In this document: piece by piece, positions 1-9,347 of the stretch | Numbering within the stretch: the stretch's first letter is position 1 | Layout of the letters: the number at the start of each line of letters is the position of its first letter | DNA from: Chiua virens | Lineage: Eukaryota; Basidiomycota; Agaricomycetes; Boletales; Boletaceae | Direction of reading: 5' to 3' | Assembly (NCBI GenBank): GCA_019787685.1 | Contig: JAHNUO010000018.1 | Coordinates: 372,001-436,000, forward strand | DNA: 64,000 bases | Notes under the pieces: model-generated | Told to the model about the DNA's origin: nothing | Databases searched by the model: none | The model's input: only the letters and a program-made list of their open reading frames with translations | Program-made: the position numbers and the translations under genes

Positions 1-1683
1 CACCGTGGGGCAAAGAATTACCCGCTTTGTAAGGCCATGGTCTACCACGACCATGAGAGAGTCATAGCCCTCCGCGGAGGTGGGGAGATCCGTGATGAGA
101 TCAACGGAGACGTTCTGGAACGGGCGGGTGCACGCGGAGGGGATCGGAGAGAGCGGAGGTGTGGTCGGATGGGTGTTGACCTTGTGTTGTTGGCATGAGG
201 CACAACCGGAGACATAGGAGCGGACGAAGGATGCGAGGCCGGGTTACCAAAATTCAGCGGCGACCAGCTGGTGAGTTTTCAAGAAGCCAGGGTGTCCAGC
301 AGTGTGGGAGTTGTGGTGGTGGGCAACAATTTGTTGTCGGAGTTCGCGGTTAGGTGGGACGTAAATGCGACCTTGATAGGTCAGGACACCGGCATCATAG
401 TGCCAGTTGGAGAGGCGGGAGCGAAATGACGGCGGGAGGCTGCCATCCATGGCGTTGAGGGTGTCCAAGACAAGCAGATCCGCGGCTGAAGAGCGGGAGA
501 TCAGGTCTTGGAGATCCGTGGTGATGAGGTTGACAAAGACGTTGTCCGGGAGGAGTGTGACATCTTCATTATCTGAGTCTGAGGTGATATGATCAGGACG
601 ACGGGAGAGTGCGTCTGGACCATCAAGGAGTTTGCCAGGCACGTGGGAGAACGTGAGGTCGAAGTCGGCAAGGTCGAGAAGCCAGCAGGCTTGACGATGG
701 TTGAGGTTTTGGGGTTGTCGGAAGTAGGTGAGGTTTTTGTGATCCAAGAAGACGGTCACAGGAGTAGCACTACCATGAAGGTAGTGGTGCCAGGCTTTCA
801 GGGATCTAATGACGGCGAGGAGCTCGCAGTCATAGATGTCATAGTTCCGTTCCGCAGCGTTGAAGGACTGCGAAAGGTAGGAGCAAGGTTTCCAGTCGCC
901 GTTTGAGTCGGTCTGGAGGAGTACACCACCCGATGCGAATTTAGAAGCATTGGTGGCAATAGCGAAGGGTCGAGACATATCCGGGAAATGAAGTACCGGA
1001 TCAGAGGTAAACACCCTTTTAAGGCATTCGAAGGCGGTGATCTGGGGGGAACCCCAGGTCCAAGGCATGTCTTTCTTGGTAAGATCGATGAGAGGGCGGG
1101 CAATAGTGGAGTAATCCAGAATGAACCGGCGGTAGAAGTTGGCAAAGCCCATGAATGATCGGACGTCCTTGAGCTTGGTGGGAGTGGGCCAGTCAGCGAT
1201 GCCAGCGACCTTGATGGGGTCCATGGCAAGTTTGCTGGGGTGAGCGATCATGCCGAGATATTCTACTTCAGTGGTGGCGAAGTGACATTTCTCGAGCTTG
1301 AGGTGAAGGTCAAGTTCCTTCATGCAGGCGAGAACGCGCTTGGTGCGTTCGGTGTGTGTGGCGTCATCTTCGGAGAAGATGAGGAGGTCGTCCATGTAAA
1401 TGACGAGCCATCCTTCAGTGATCATCTCGCAGAAGGACTCATTCATGAAACGCTGGAACGTGGCAGGGGAGTTTGTCAGTCCGAAGAACATGACTGTGGG
1501 TTCGAAGAGACCGCGGTGTGTGATGAACATGGCTTTCCATTGGTGTCCATCCTTGATGCGGATGTTGTTGTAGCCCCATCAGACGTCAAACTTAGTGAAA
1601 AGCTTAGCGTCCTTCAGCTTATTGACAAGGTCAGAAATGAGGGGAAGGGGGTAGGTGTCATGAACGGTGTGTTCATTGACGTA

Positions 1684-3292
1684 CAGTGGCTCAAACAACT
1701 GTCCCAATGTTTGCATGTTTTTCACTAAATGCAACAAAACGCGGTAATTACTAAACCTTACCCAAATCTGTGGGTGTATGAAATATAGTGCTTACTCTTG
1801 GCTTTCTATTGGATCAAAGGTCAAAGAATTTGAATAAGAATTGATGAAATGGCATTCATTTCAAAATGCTCACTCATTGGGACAGTTTTTTGACTTTATA
1901 CAAATATAGGTATTTAGTACTTGGTATGACCCCCTTTGGCCTTGATAACTGCTTTAAGCCTTCTAGGCATGCTTTCTATCCAATTCTGACACTCTTCTGC
2001 AGAAATCTTCCCCCACTCCTCTACTAATCTCTCCCATAGTTGATGAACTCCTTTAGGAGCACTTTCATAAGCTGAAAGGCATCTCTTGAGGTGATTCCAG
2101 GTATGTTCAATAGGACTGAGGTCTGGAGACTGTGCAGGCCAATCCAAAAGCTTAATCCCTTGGTCATCAAACCAAGTCTGAGCTCTTTTAGAGGTATGCT
2201 TGGGATCATTATCTTGTTGAAAGATAATGTCATCTTCTGGAATTCCAGATTCCTCCATGCTTTCCAGCAATCCCTGCTCCAAGATTCTCACATACTGTTC
2301 AGCATCCATCCTTCCCTCCACCTCACTCAAAACTCCCACCCCATTCCATCCTATACAGCCCCATACCATCAATGAACCTCCTCCATGCTTGACTGTACCT
2401 TTGACCTCTCTAGAAATCAACCCTTCCCCTGCCTTTTTCCACACATACTCTTGCCCATCTGACCCAATCCTATTAATCTTGGTCTCATCTGACCATATAA
2501 CCCTCTTCCAATCCTCTACAGTCCAATGTTGATACTTGAGAGCAAAGGCTAACCTTCTTTGCTTGTGACTCTTGGAAAGAAGAGGTTTTTTCTTCTTCAC
2601 TACAGCTTTCAAGGAGGCTTCCTTGAGGGTATTCCTGACTGTCTGAGCACAGACAGGAGTGTCAATAATAGTATTGATAAATTTGGTGGCCTCAACAGCA
2701 TTTTTGGCTTTGCCAGTGATGATCTGTTGTACAATAGCCCTCTTGTTGGTAGATGAAAGTTTTGAAGAGCGACCACCAAGATGTCTAGTCTTGTCTGGCT
2801 GGATTTCCTGAAGAACCCTAGACACTGTAGACTTGCCTAGACCAGTTTGAGAGGCTATTTTCCTAGAGGAAAGGCCAAGAGAAAGGAGAGAGATGATGTT
2901 GTCCCTTTGAGAGCTAGAGATGGGTTTCATGACAATGGTGGGAAAATTATCATGAGATGGTAGGGTTTATATAGTGCTAGCTGATGACAGTTACATAAAG
3001 ATAACATAACAGAACCATTGTCATGCTTATGTAAGTACTTTACAGCATGCTAGGGCCCAACATATGTAATCCAAACTTAAAGTCAAAAAACTGTCCCAAT
3101 GAGTGAGCATTTTGAAATGAATGCCATTTCATCAATTCTTATTCAAATTCTTTGACCCTTGATCCAATAGAAAGCCAAGAGTAAGCACTATATTTCATTC
3201 ACCCACAGATTTGGGTAAGGTTTAGTGGTTACCGCATTTTGTTGCATTTAGTGAAAAACATGCAAACATTGGGACAGTTGTTTGAGCCACTG
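1684..3292 (-). mobile_element. Tc1/mariner element 1, 1,609 bp, intact ends
   Basis: Flanked by a TA duplication (1,682-1,683 and 3,293-3,294). Both ends start CAGTGGCTCAAACAACTG and the terminal inverted repeats are long, about 220 bp each (1,684-1,905 and 3,077-3,292), with only scattered differences. The internal transposase is open over its full length. TA target, Tc1-type transposase and size fit Tc1/mariner. It lies in the RT of gypsy C and appears to be the youngest insertion in this part. TIRs this long are unusual, as most Tc1 elements have TIRs under 100 bp. Confidence 0.95.
1914..2930 (-). CDS. Tc1-family DD34E transposase, full length
   Basis: 338 residues, the usual Tc1 transposase length. 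The N-terminal helix-turn-helix region covers about residues 1-110. The catalytic D of WSDE is near residue 147. The second D in QQDNDPKH and the E in SPIEH are separated by 34 residues, giving a DD34E triad. It would cut and reinsert DNA at TA sites after binding the TIRs. The ATG at 2,930 is the first in the frame and is followed by a typical MKPISSSQRDNI start. No stop or frameshift is seen, so it could still be active, unlike elements 2 and 3 further right. Confidence 0.93.
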   Translation of the reverse strand: MKPISSSQRDNIISLLSLGLSSRKIASQTGLGKSTVSRVLQEIQPDKTRHLGGRSSKLSSTNKRAIVQQIITGKAKNAVEATKFINTIIDTPVCAQTVRNTLKEASLKAVVKKKKPLLSKSHKQRRLAFALKYQHWTVEDWKRVIWSDETKINRIGSDGQEYVWKKAGEGLISREVKGTVKHGGGSLMVWGCIGWNGVGVLSEVEGRMDAEQYVRILEQGLLESMEESGIPEDDIIFQQDNDPKHTSKRAQTWFDDQGIKLLDWPAQSPDLSPIEHTWNHLKRCLSAYESAPKGVHQLWERLVEEWGKISAEECQNWIESMPRRLKAVIKAKGGHTKY

Positions 3293-4304
3293 TAGCGGTA
3301 ATCTTGACAGGGGCAGAGCTTGCCATCCTTTTTCTTGACGAAGAAGAAGGGGGAGGCCTGAGGGGAGTTAGAAGGGCGGATCTTACCGGAGGCAAGGTGT
3401 TCGTCAATAAAGTCGTCGGTGGCCTTGCGCTCATCAGGTGACAAGGGGTAGACCTTTCTGACCTTGGGTTGGAAGGTGTCCTTTAGGTGGATTTTGTGAT
3501 CACAGGACCTAGAGGGGGGTATCTGAGTGGCGGGTTCCTTCACGAATACGGATTCGAATTCCGAATATTCCGAAGGGAGAGTGACCTTGGCTTTGGTAGC
3601 CGCAGCCGCAAGGGCGGTAGCGTTGGTGAGCTTCTCCGGTAGAGTGGTTTGAATGAAGCGTTGACCCACGCGCATGACACAGTTCACAGAGTGTTGCACG
3701 GATTGGGTCGTAAGACAATGCCCAGTTTCCGTACCAAGGTAGTCAAAGATTTTGCCATCCCAGATGGGATTGACATCGATATGGCAGGTCGGGATGACTG
3801 GCGGCGGGTGAGCGAGTTTGGCAGAGTGGCGAGGTTCGTCATGGGTGATAGGTGGGAAGTCAGGTTCAGGAGCGGTGATGGAGATGGTTTTAGCAACCCA
3901 ATTGATGGTGGGGTTGGTCGCTTTGAGCCAGGGGAGGCCAAGGATAACGTTCTCAGAACCACAGTGGATGATGTGGAACTTTACACGTTGGAGTACTCCG
4001 CCAAGAGCAATCTGGAGGGTAGTGGTGAACTTGATGTCACCGTTTTTGTTCGAAGTGGAGTCCACGTTCTGAACCGGAATGGGTTTCGGAAGGCGCTCCT
4101 TAGGAAACTTGTTCTTCTGGACAAAGTGCCAGTCGATACAGTTTATCCCTGCTCCCGAGTCAATGAGAGCACAGGTGTCGACATCTTTTGAGGTAGCGGT
4201 AGCATTCAGTCTAATCAGGATCTGCATAGATTGACATGCTAACTCAGCTACTAGTACATGGGTACGAGAATGGGAAGATACCGGCATCGAATCAATCTTC
4301 CTCC

Positions 4305-4314
4305 TTAAAAACCC
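4305..4314 (-). promoter_or_regulatory. putative -1 ribosomal frameshift site at gag stop of gypsy C
   Basis: On the minus strand the gag frame ends GGT TTT TAA, preceded by G, giving the heptamer G_GGT_TTT (4,314-4,308) of the X_XXY_YYZ type directly followed by the stop. A -1 slip here enters the frame that stays open into the protease. The same heptamer and stop arrangement is present in element A at 12,053-12,062. Function is inferred. Confidence 0.6.
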
Positions 4315-5537
4315 GTGATGGGTTCAGGGGTGTTCGAGTTGACTTTGTTGACGCTCATAGAGTCGTCACCATCGTCCTCTATCTCCTGCAAAGCAGGGAC
4401 AGGTTCAGGTTTGGGTTCGGCTTTCTGGACCTTCTTGTTAGGCGCGGGAGCGGAACAAGCGGAGTCGGTTGTAAAGACCGGGCAGGAGGAGGTGCAATGG
4501 CCGGGTTGGCGGCACCAGAAGCAGAGGTTCTTGTTGATGCATCGCTTTCACTCAGCATTGGTCATCTTGGTGACGCGGATAGAGTCCACGTCCATAGCAT
4601 CGGGATCTCGTTCCTTTTTATGGGAAGGAGTGGGAGAGTCGTGGAAGACTACAGCGGTGGTGGGCTTCTTGTTGTGACGAGCGATCTCGTCTGCGCACTC
4701 CCACTGCATCTTAAAGTGAATGGCCTGGGTGTACCACTTGTCGATAGTCGTGGGTACGGTGTCCATTCCCTGGATCCTGCGCATGAGCAAAGGGGGAAGG
4801 CTGGCAGCGAAGAAGTTGATCAGAACTGAATCCGATCTGGTGAGGGTGGCGGTGGCAACCTTGTTGCGGAACGAGGAGGTGTAAGAGGGTACATCCTCGT
4901 TGCGGGTCACCCGAGTGGTGGAGAGCCAGGCAATGGCATCGCCCTTGGTGTCGTGGTGTTCAAAGTCCTTTCAGAACTCCGTCTGCCAGTCAGTCCAGCT
5001 CCTGAAGGAGCGGAGGGGGATAGCCTTGGCACGGAATGTATTGGCCCAAGTCTTAGTGGATCCTTCCGTCATAAACGAAAGGGCAAAGGCAACACAGTTG
5101 TTATCCGTGTCATAGATGGGGTCGTTGATGAAGAGGTATGTTGCTACGTCATTGAGCCAGGGTACGGCGTGGTCATAGGACCCGTCGAAAGTAGAGGGTT
5201 TTCCGAGGTGCAGCTTGACTGCCTTGCTAGACATGTTGCTAGACGAGGTGGTGGGCATAGGGTTCGGGGTTGGTACCGAAGGGAGAACCACAGAGGGGTT
5301 CGGGTTCTGGAGTGAGGAGGGTCCAGGGTTGATCCTTCGTGGGGTCATAGGGGAGGCAAAGGAGGCAAGACTCGGTATGTCAAGTGAGGTGGTAAGACGT
5401 TCAGCTAGTTACTGAGTTTCGTCTTCAGAGTCAGAGTGTTCAACGTTGATGTTGAAGTCGTTCTCCTGGAGTTCAGAAGAAGCTGAGGTGGGTTCAGGGT
5501 TGTCATCGGATAAATCGGACGACAGGGTGTTAGACAT
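4305..5537 (-). pseudogene. gypsy C gag with three in-frame stops
   Basis: Capsid/nucleocapsid polyprotein of gypsy C. The start at 5,537 (MSNTLSSDLSDD) is the first ATG after the 5' LTR. An acidic and Ser-rich N-terminal part is followed by a retrotransposon gag domain (WLNDVATYLF near 5,160 through the region near 4,730) and a CCHC zinc knuckle, CX2CX4HX4C, near 4,524-4,483. In-frame stops are TAA at 5,411-5,409 (CAA expected), TGA at 4,973-4,971 and TGA at 4,550-4,548 (CGA expected). Each can arise by one C-to-T change. The natural gag stop is the TAA at 4,307-4,305. Confidence 0.85.
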
Positions 5538-5632
5538 CCAAAGACTCCAACTAGGGTTGAGGAGCGGACGAGTGGGGGGTCATCCCGAAGAAATGGTGGG
5601 CAGCTACTGTGCGGTGGCAGGCTGAGGAAGCG

Positions 5633-5643
5633 AGTCTTGATCT
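5633..5643 (-). promoter_or_regulatory. primer-binding site, self-priming (Tf1-like)
   Basis: The 11 nt AGATCAAGACT begins 2 nt inside the LTR end on the minus strand. It is the exact reverse complement of AGTCTTGATCT in the LTR (5,976-5,966 on the minus strand), which lies about 33 nt after the TATA box TATAAATA (near 6,009-6,002), where the transcript should begin. Tf1 and related fungal elements prime from their own mRNA 5' end using an 11-nt match, so this pattern fits that mechanism. Confidence 0.75.
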
Positions 5644-5645
5644 TA

Positions 5646-6403
5646 TGTTACGATAGTCCCGGGTAGGGCCTAACATAGACGCAAAAGCGCTAAGTACCAA
5701 GCGGCTGCGATAACTCAAACAACCACCACTTGATATGTGGCGCGCTGTAGAGTTCAAGGAGAAGTACTGGTCAGCGGATTGCTACCAGTGAGACGAGTTA
5801 GAACTTAGGACGTTGCCTAAGAGCGTCCTGTTGGGAATCTATACCCAAAGGACTGAGACTGCCCCTTGCGATCGGGGTGGGCCGAGATGCTGGACGTTGG
5901 TCGCAGCAACGAGGGATGGCTTAGGTTAAGCCCGAAGAGGAGCAGTGATACTAGCTAGATTGCGTAGATCAAGACTAAGGTACAGGAGTATCACTGTGTG
6001 GTATTTATACTACGAGAATCGTGCATGGACCATTGGTCCAAAAGGGTGGCCAGGAAGAGCGGAACAGTCAAAGGGCCAAAAGGGGTCATGCGGGGCGGAA
6101 GCACCGGACGGACGAAAGTGTAAAAGGTAAAACGCGGAAGCTGTCCAAATGACAGCGGAAGTGAAAGTGTTCCCTACCGGATCAGGAAGCGGAAGGAAGG
6201 AAGCGACGACGGAACAACGGGTTGGGCCAGAGTTGCGTAATTGGATCAAAGAAAGAAGAAAGGGAAAAGTGGGGCAAAGGGTTAAGCCCTTGCTGAGTAA
6301 TCCGAAGCAAGGGTAAGCCTTGCGGATTGAACGTAGGAGGTACCTGTAGTACCGAGTGTAGTAAAAGTAGCAAAGAAAGCAAAGAAAAGAAAGAATCATA
6401 ACA
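5646..6403 (-). repeat. 5' LTR of gypsy C, 758 bp
   Basis: Begins TGTTATGATTC on the minus strand (6,403) and ends CGTAACA (5,646). It is homologous over its whole length to the solo LTR at 30,367-31,120 (754 bp), which starts TGTTACGATTC and has a proven 5-bp duplication, so the borders are firm. It contains a TATA box (minus strand, about 6,009) and the start-site sequence AGTCTTGATCT. Confidence 0.92.
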
Positions 6404-6408
6404 AGTGT

Positions 6409-7045
6409 CAGCCGGTTTGTAAGGGATCGTCATGATCCGCCGGCTGAGACAGTCCTAACTGGTCATATCTGGATCGCTGCCGTTTGTATACCCCCAAGGC
6501 CCATGAAACATCTGAACGTTTGTGCGGGCACCTTTCAACTACTCATTCTACCTACACACGCGTCCTTACCCCATCTTAATCCACTTCCTTCTTGCATTCA
6601 TTCACCCGCGTTCCTGTCATTTATTATTCAAGTTCCCCTCGTTCACATCCAGTCTTCCGTTACGGCCGCTTTGCCTTCATTCTCACCATCCGCCTTGGCA
6701 GCCGGTTTCACCGTGGAGCCTTCAAAACTGAATCCGCCTATTCCTCATCTGTCACTGCTTAATCCGCTAGTACATATAATGCTTTCCTTGCATACTTTCA
6801 ATGCCCGGGAGGTCATCATTTCAAGTTCCCCTCGGTGTGAGCTTGGTTGGTACCTAATACCAAGCTCAGTTTTTCGTGTTTTTAGTTGCATAACACGCAC
6901 TTTCAATGCCATCTGCTTGTATACGGATCTGCTTCTGTGCATTACTAACTGGTTCATTGATTTTATAGTTCAACCTGATGATCCGCTGTTGTTAGTCAAC
7001 ATCGCAACTACTTGGCAATGGTCCAAGCATCGTCTCAAAGCATAA
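6409..7045 (+). pseudogene. C-terminal part of element B ORF (D-type unknown domain)
   Basis: About 180 codons are open from the ATG at 6,503 to the stop at 7,043-7,045, and they match in frame the last third of the element D ORF (minus strand, to 21,970). Shared blocks include AGTFQLLILPTH, FNAREVIISSS and the identical C-terminus WQWSKHRLKA. I do not recognise the domain; there is no RT, protease or integrase motif. Upstream homology continues to 6,409, where gypsy C is inserted, so this is a fragment. Many replacements between the two copies suggest weak constraint. Confidence 0.5.
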
Positions 7046-7535
7046 AACATAAAGTCAGCCATATGATACGTATCCATCTCTACCCCGGGATTCGACTGGC
7101 ACTCTCTATCTCACCCTGGGATTCGATCTGGTGCCTCTAAAACAACGAAAACTGCCACTAAACACACAGACAATTCATATGATACACTCTTTCCTTCGAT
7201 ACAACAAGACAGAAAAATAAAACAACGAAACCATCCGTATACTGCCAGTTCCTTTGCCTTCAATCATAACCGTTGTTATGTAGATATTCACCTTCGCTAC
7301 TACTTCTTTTGTCTCATCCAAAACCGCTGTCATATGCAATCTGGCCGCTCGATGAAGCAATTCGTGCAGGTATAGACTCGAAAGACGCCCGAAGAAGGCA
7401 AGCCAGATGGACAACTGCACCCCATATTAATTATTCTCATTTCTTTTCACTCACATTTCATTTTATTAATCACTTTCCATTCATTGCTTAATTAGGGATC
7501 ACGACTGGATTGGACAGAGGACACGACAACTCTAT
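7046..7535. other. Non-coding spacer of element B
   Basis: No gene is seen. The stretch is homologous in inverted orientation to 21,443-21,969 of element D. It contains two direct copies of a motif around GGGATTCGA...CTGG (about 7,080-7,135) that also occur after the pol stop of element A (about 16,425-16,475), which ties the three elements to one ancestor. Confidence 0.6.
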
Positions 7536-8435
7536 CTACAGAAGCCGTAGTACGGCCTTCACCTTCTCCAATTCAGCCTCCTTTGATGCAATTGCTGTTC
7601 CTTTATCTGCCAACTGCATCTCGAGCGTCTTGTACTCAGTTTTGGAGGCAAGCAGCTCTGCCTCCATAGCGAGCACGGCCCATTTGGCCGCGTCGACCTG
7701 AGAGCGCGTGGGTCCGTCTTGACCTGATGTCTTCTGCTTCTTCTTGGGGCCCGTATCCTCTTCCTCCTCGTTGTCCACAATGGATACCTTAGCTTTAGGA
7801 TGTGGCTTTGGCCTTGCCTTGCACGTATCTGGAACCGGATTGGACGGTTCCGTGAAGAGTTGGCATGGTGGTATGAATACCACCGGTTTTGTGAAGCTAA
7901 ACCGTGTATTAATACACATGGACTGATGAGCAACGCATTATTACTCACCTGGGACCCTCATCGCTTCTGCCTTCCCATCCGTCTTCGCCCTCTTGCCGCC
8001 ACATCTGCTTGAATAGGTGCAGCTCTGGCGGTCCTTTCTGCAGCGTCTGCATACATGACTAGGAACCCCAAAGCAGGGGTACCCTGCGCCTTCGCACTGC
8101 TCGCACGGCACCTCGTGGTCGATGTCACCTTCCTCCCGCAGCAAATTGGTATGGGTCAGCAGTGTGCTCTTGGCTGTACTGCTTTCAACAATGATCGGCT
8201 CGTCCTCGTTCTCCATCACGATAGGACGCTGTGCATATAACCTAGTTAGCATTGCACGTACCAGATATGTATCTGGACATGCACCTTCCATTTCTCCCTC
8301 CCCTCTGGCTTTCCTCTTCTCCTTGCGCCTCCTTCGCGTCTTCTCGTCTCCCGCATCCTCTCGTTCCTCACTCTTGTGCACTGCCGCCGTTGCCTTTGCC
8401 GCGTCATCAGCTGCCTTTCGTAGCTTCTTGGCCGC
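7536..8435 (-). pseudogene. Zn2Cys6 gene of element B, 3' half (zinc cluster and coiled coil)
   Basis: Continuation of the gene that starts at 19,667 and is split by element A. Exon 2b (8,431-7,949) holds a basic KKLRKAADD stretch and a zinc cluster, CX2CX6CX7CX2CX6C, at 8,105-8,019, the spacing of fungal Zn2Cys6 DNA-binding domains. A 52-nt intron (7,948-7,897, GTGAGT...TTTAG) leads to exon 3 (7,896-7,536), which encodes an acidic linker, PKKKQK and a C-terminal coiled coil ending ELEKVKAVLRLL. Relative to the copy in element D, an A run just after the intron is one base shorter (four A, not five), which breaks the frame. So this copy is dead by both insertion and frameshift. Confidence 0.82.
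8432..8435. other. 4-bp target duplication of element A (left copy, CCGC)
   Basis: CCGC directly precedes the 5' LTR and pairs with CTGC at 19,292-19,295 after the 3' LTR, one C/T difference. Counting it once restores the reading frame of the interrupted Zn2Cys6 gene (WWDA continuing into AKKLRKAADD), which independently supports a 4-bp duplication. Confidence 0.8.
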
Positions 8436-9318
8436 TGTAGGAGTCAATGACCCCTTGAGGTGATAAACCCGTGTTCCCGCTTTGTTTACAGGATGCCCGG
8501 ATTGCCCATATCAATTGTCCTACCCATCCGTCGTGGTCCCGTGTCCATCCGAGTGGATCCAACCCATATTCGTATGTTTTGTTCTTCGTTCCTACACGTT
8601 TTCGCGCGAGGTGACCGAATCGGGTTGCTCGATCGGGATCGCACGACGTACACTAATCAACTCTCTTTTGTCCAATTTCTATTTTATTTCGTACCTTCTT
8701 AGATTTTTTTAGACGGTTCCATGTTATCGACACGTATCCGATTGGTTATAAGGAACGGATAGTCGGGTCGTACGACGTTTTAGAGGTAGTCCATTGATTC
8801 ACAGATCAAACCTTATCCCACCTTGACAGAACATTGTTTTCCTTTTCACGGGTCGATCTCCATGAGAGTCGGCTCCATATGCGTATGCTTCCCTTATTTA
8901 TTCGATACTTTATCCGCTGTAAAAGTCCCGGGGAATACCTGAGACTATAAAATTTGTGTTCGTAAATAAAAATTTCATCTTTCGATCCCCGTTTTCTCTC
9001 GCGTTCTAAGTCGCCTCGCCCGTTTATCTATCTTCCCTATCCGCCCTTACTCGTACTCGATTACCGTTGTGCTCGAGTCTCTGCCTTGTCGCCGAACTAT
9101 CCGACTGTCCGCGTTTCGGCCGGTTTTGTCGACCTTCGTATGGTTTCACCCGGGAACGCGTCCGGATTGCTTTCAAAGCTCCTGTCAACGCCTTGACACT
9201 TCGTCTCCAACCTCAGAACCCCTTGGGACAAGTCATACTCGCACCCATCCCTTTTCTTTCTATCTGACAGTCCTACTAACCCTGTTCCTGTCACACCAGC
9301 CTGTTCTTTATTTCTTCA
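8436..9318 (+). repeat. 5' LTR of element A (883 bp)
   Basis: Starts TGTAGGAGTCAATGACC and ends TTTATTTCTTCA. The borders are set by the exact points where identity with the 3' LTR begins and ends. TATAAAA is at 8,946-8,952 and is preceded by a dyad (8,924-8,946). Small ORFs inside it are repeated in the 3' LTR only because the DNA is. Confidence 0.95.
8924..8952 (+). promoter_or_regulatory. LTR core promoter: CGG-type dyad overlapping TATA box
   Basis: Arms AGTCCCGGG (8,924-8,932) and CCTGAGACT (8,938-8,946) form an imperfect inverted repeat with a 5-bp spacer; the last T begins TATAAAA. The same layout occurs in LTR family B (25,237-25,265, arms AGTCCTGGG and CCCAGGACT, perfect) and family E (37,844-37,872). 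CCG/CGG half-sites in inverted order are the usual targets of Zn2Cys6 proteins, and these elements encode such a protein. Binding is inference. Confidence 0.55.
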
Positions 9319-9337
9319 ACTGGAGCCCACCGCGAGG
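9319..9337 (+). promoter_or_regulatory. primer-binding site of element A
   Basis: ACTGGAGCCCACCGCGAGG follows the 5' LTR directly; the TGG start after a 2-nt offset is typical for pairing with a tRNA 3' CCA end. Element D has the same site with one change (24,326-24,308, minus strand), so both use the same primer. I cannot name the tRNA. Confidence 0.65.
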
Positions 9338-9347
9338 GGTTCTTTTT

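Larger units (their letters stand above)
1..4308 (-). pseudogene. gypsy C pol (PR-RT-RH-IN), interrupted
   Basis: Pol of gypsy C, read leftwards in the -1 frame relative to gag. Protease active site D-S-G is near 4,161. RT begins near 3,500, is cut at 3,295 by a Tc1 element and resumes at 1,681. The RT catalytic YMDD is at 1,398-1,387, followed by an RNase H region ending in DALSRRP and the H-H of the integrase zinc-binding domain near 290. Two in-frame stops are visible: TGA at 1,581-1,579, where homologues usually have Arg, and TAA at 246-244, where a second Trp is usual. Integrase continues open from 243 to base 1, with the CX2C of the zinc domain near 195. Removing the Tc1 element with one TA keeps the frame. 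Confidence 0.88.
1..6403 (-). mobile_element. Ty3/gypsy element C, 5' LTR to integrase, truncated by window edge
   Basis: Minus-strand gypsy element: 5' LTR at the right (5,646-6,403), then gag, protease, reverse transcriptase, RNase H and the start of integrase, which runs off the window at base 1. The order PR-RT-RH-IN is the Ty3/gypsy order. The base run just outside the 5' LTR (6,404-6,408, AGTGT) would be one copy of a 5-bp duplication; the other copy is outside the window. The element is inserted into element B: sequence right of 6,404 resumes homology with element D around 22,595. It is split by a Tc1 element (1,684-3,292) and carries five in-frame stops, so it is not functional. Confidence 0.9.

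Noticed and set aside
8233..8265. GTACGT...GCTAAC...CACAG in the element B gene (also in D) as an intron
   Set aside because: Only 33 nt, below the usual fungal minimum, and a multiple of three, so the frame stays open without splicing. Left as exon, with some doubt because element A has a plausible 51-nt intron at the aligned place.
8460..8712. Frames of 76-80 codons repeated at 18,433-18,685
   Set aside because: They lie in the two LTRs of element A and are conserved only because the DNA is duplicated; no motif.
9321..9337. Naming the tRNA that primes elements A and D
   Set aside because: The site fits a tRNA 3' end but I cannot assign the species without this genome's tRNA set.
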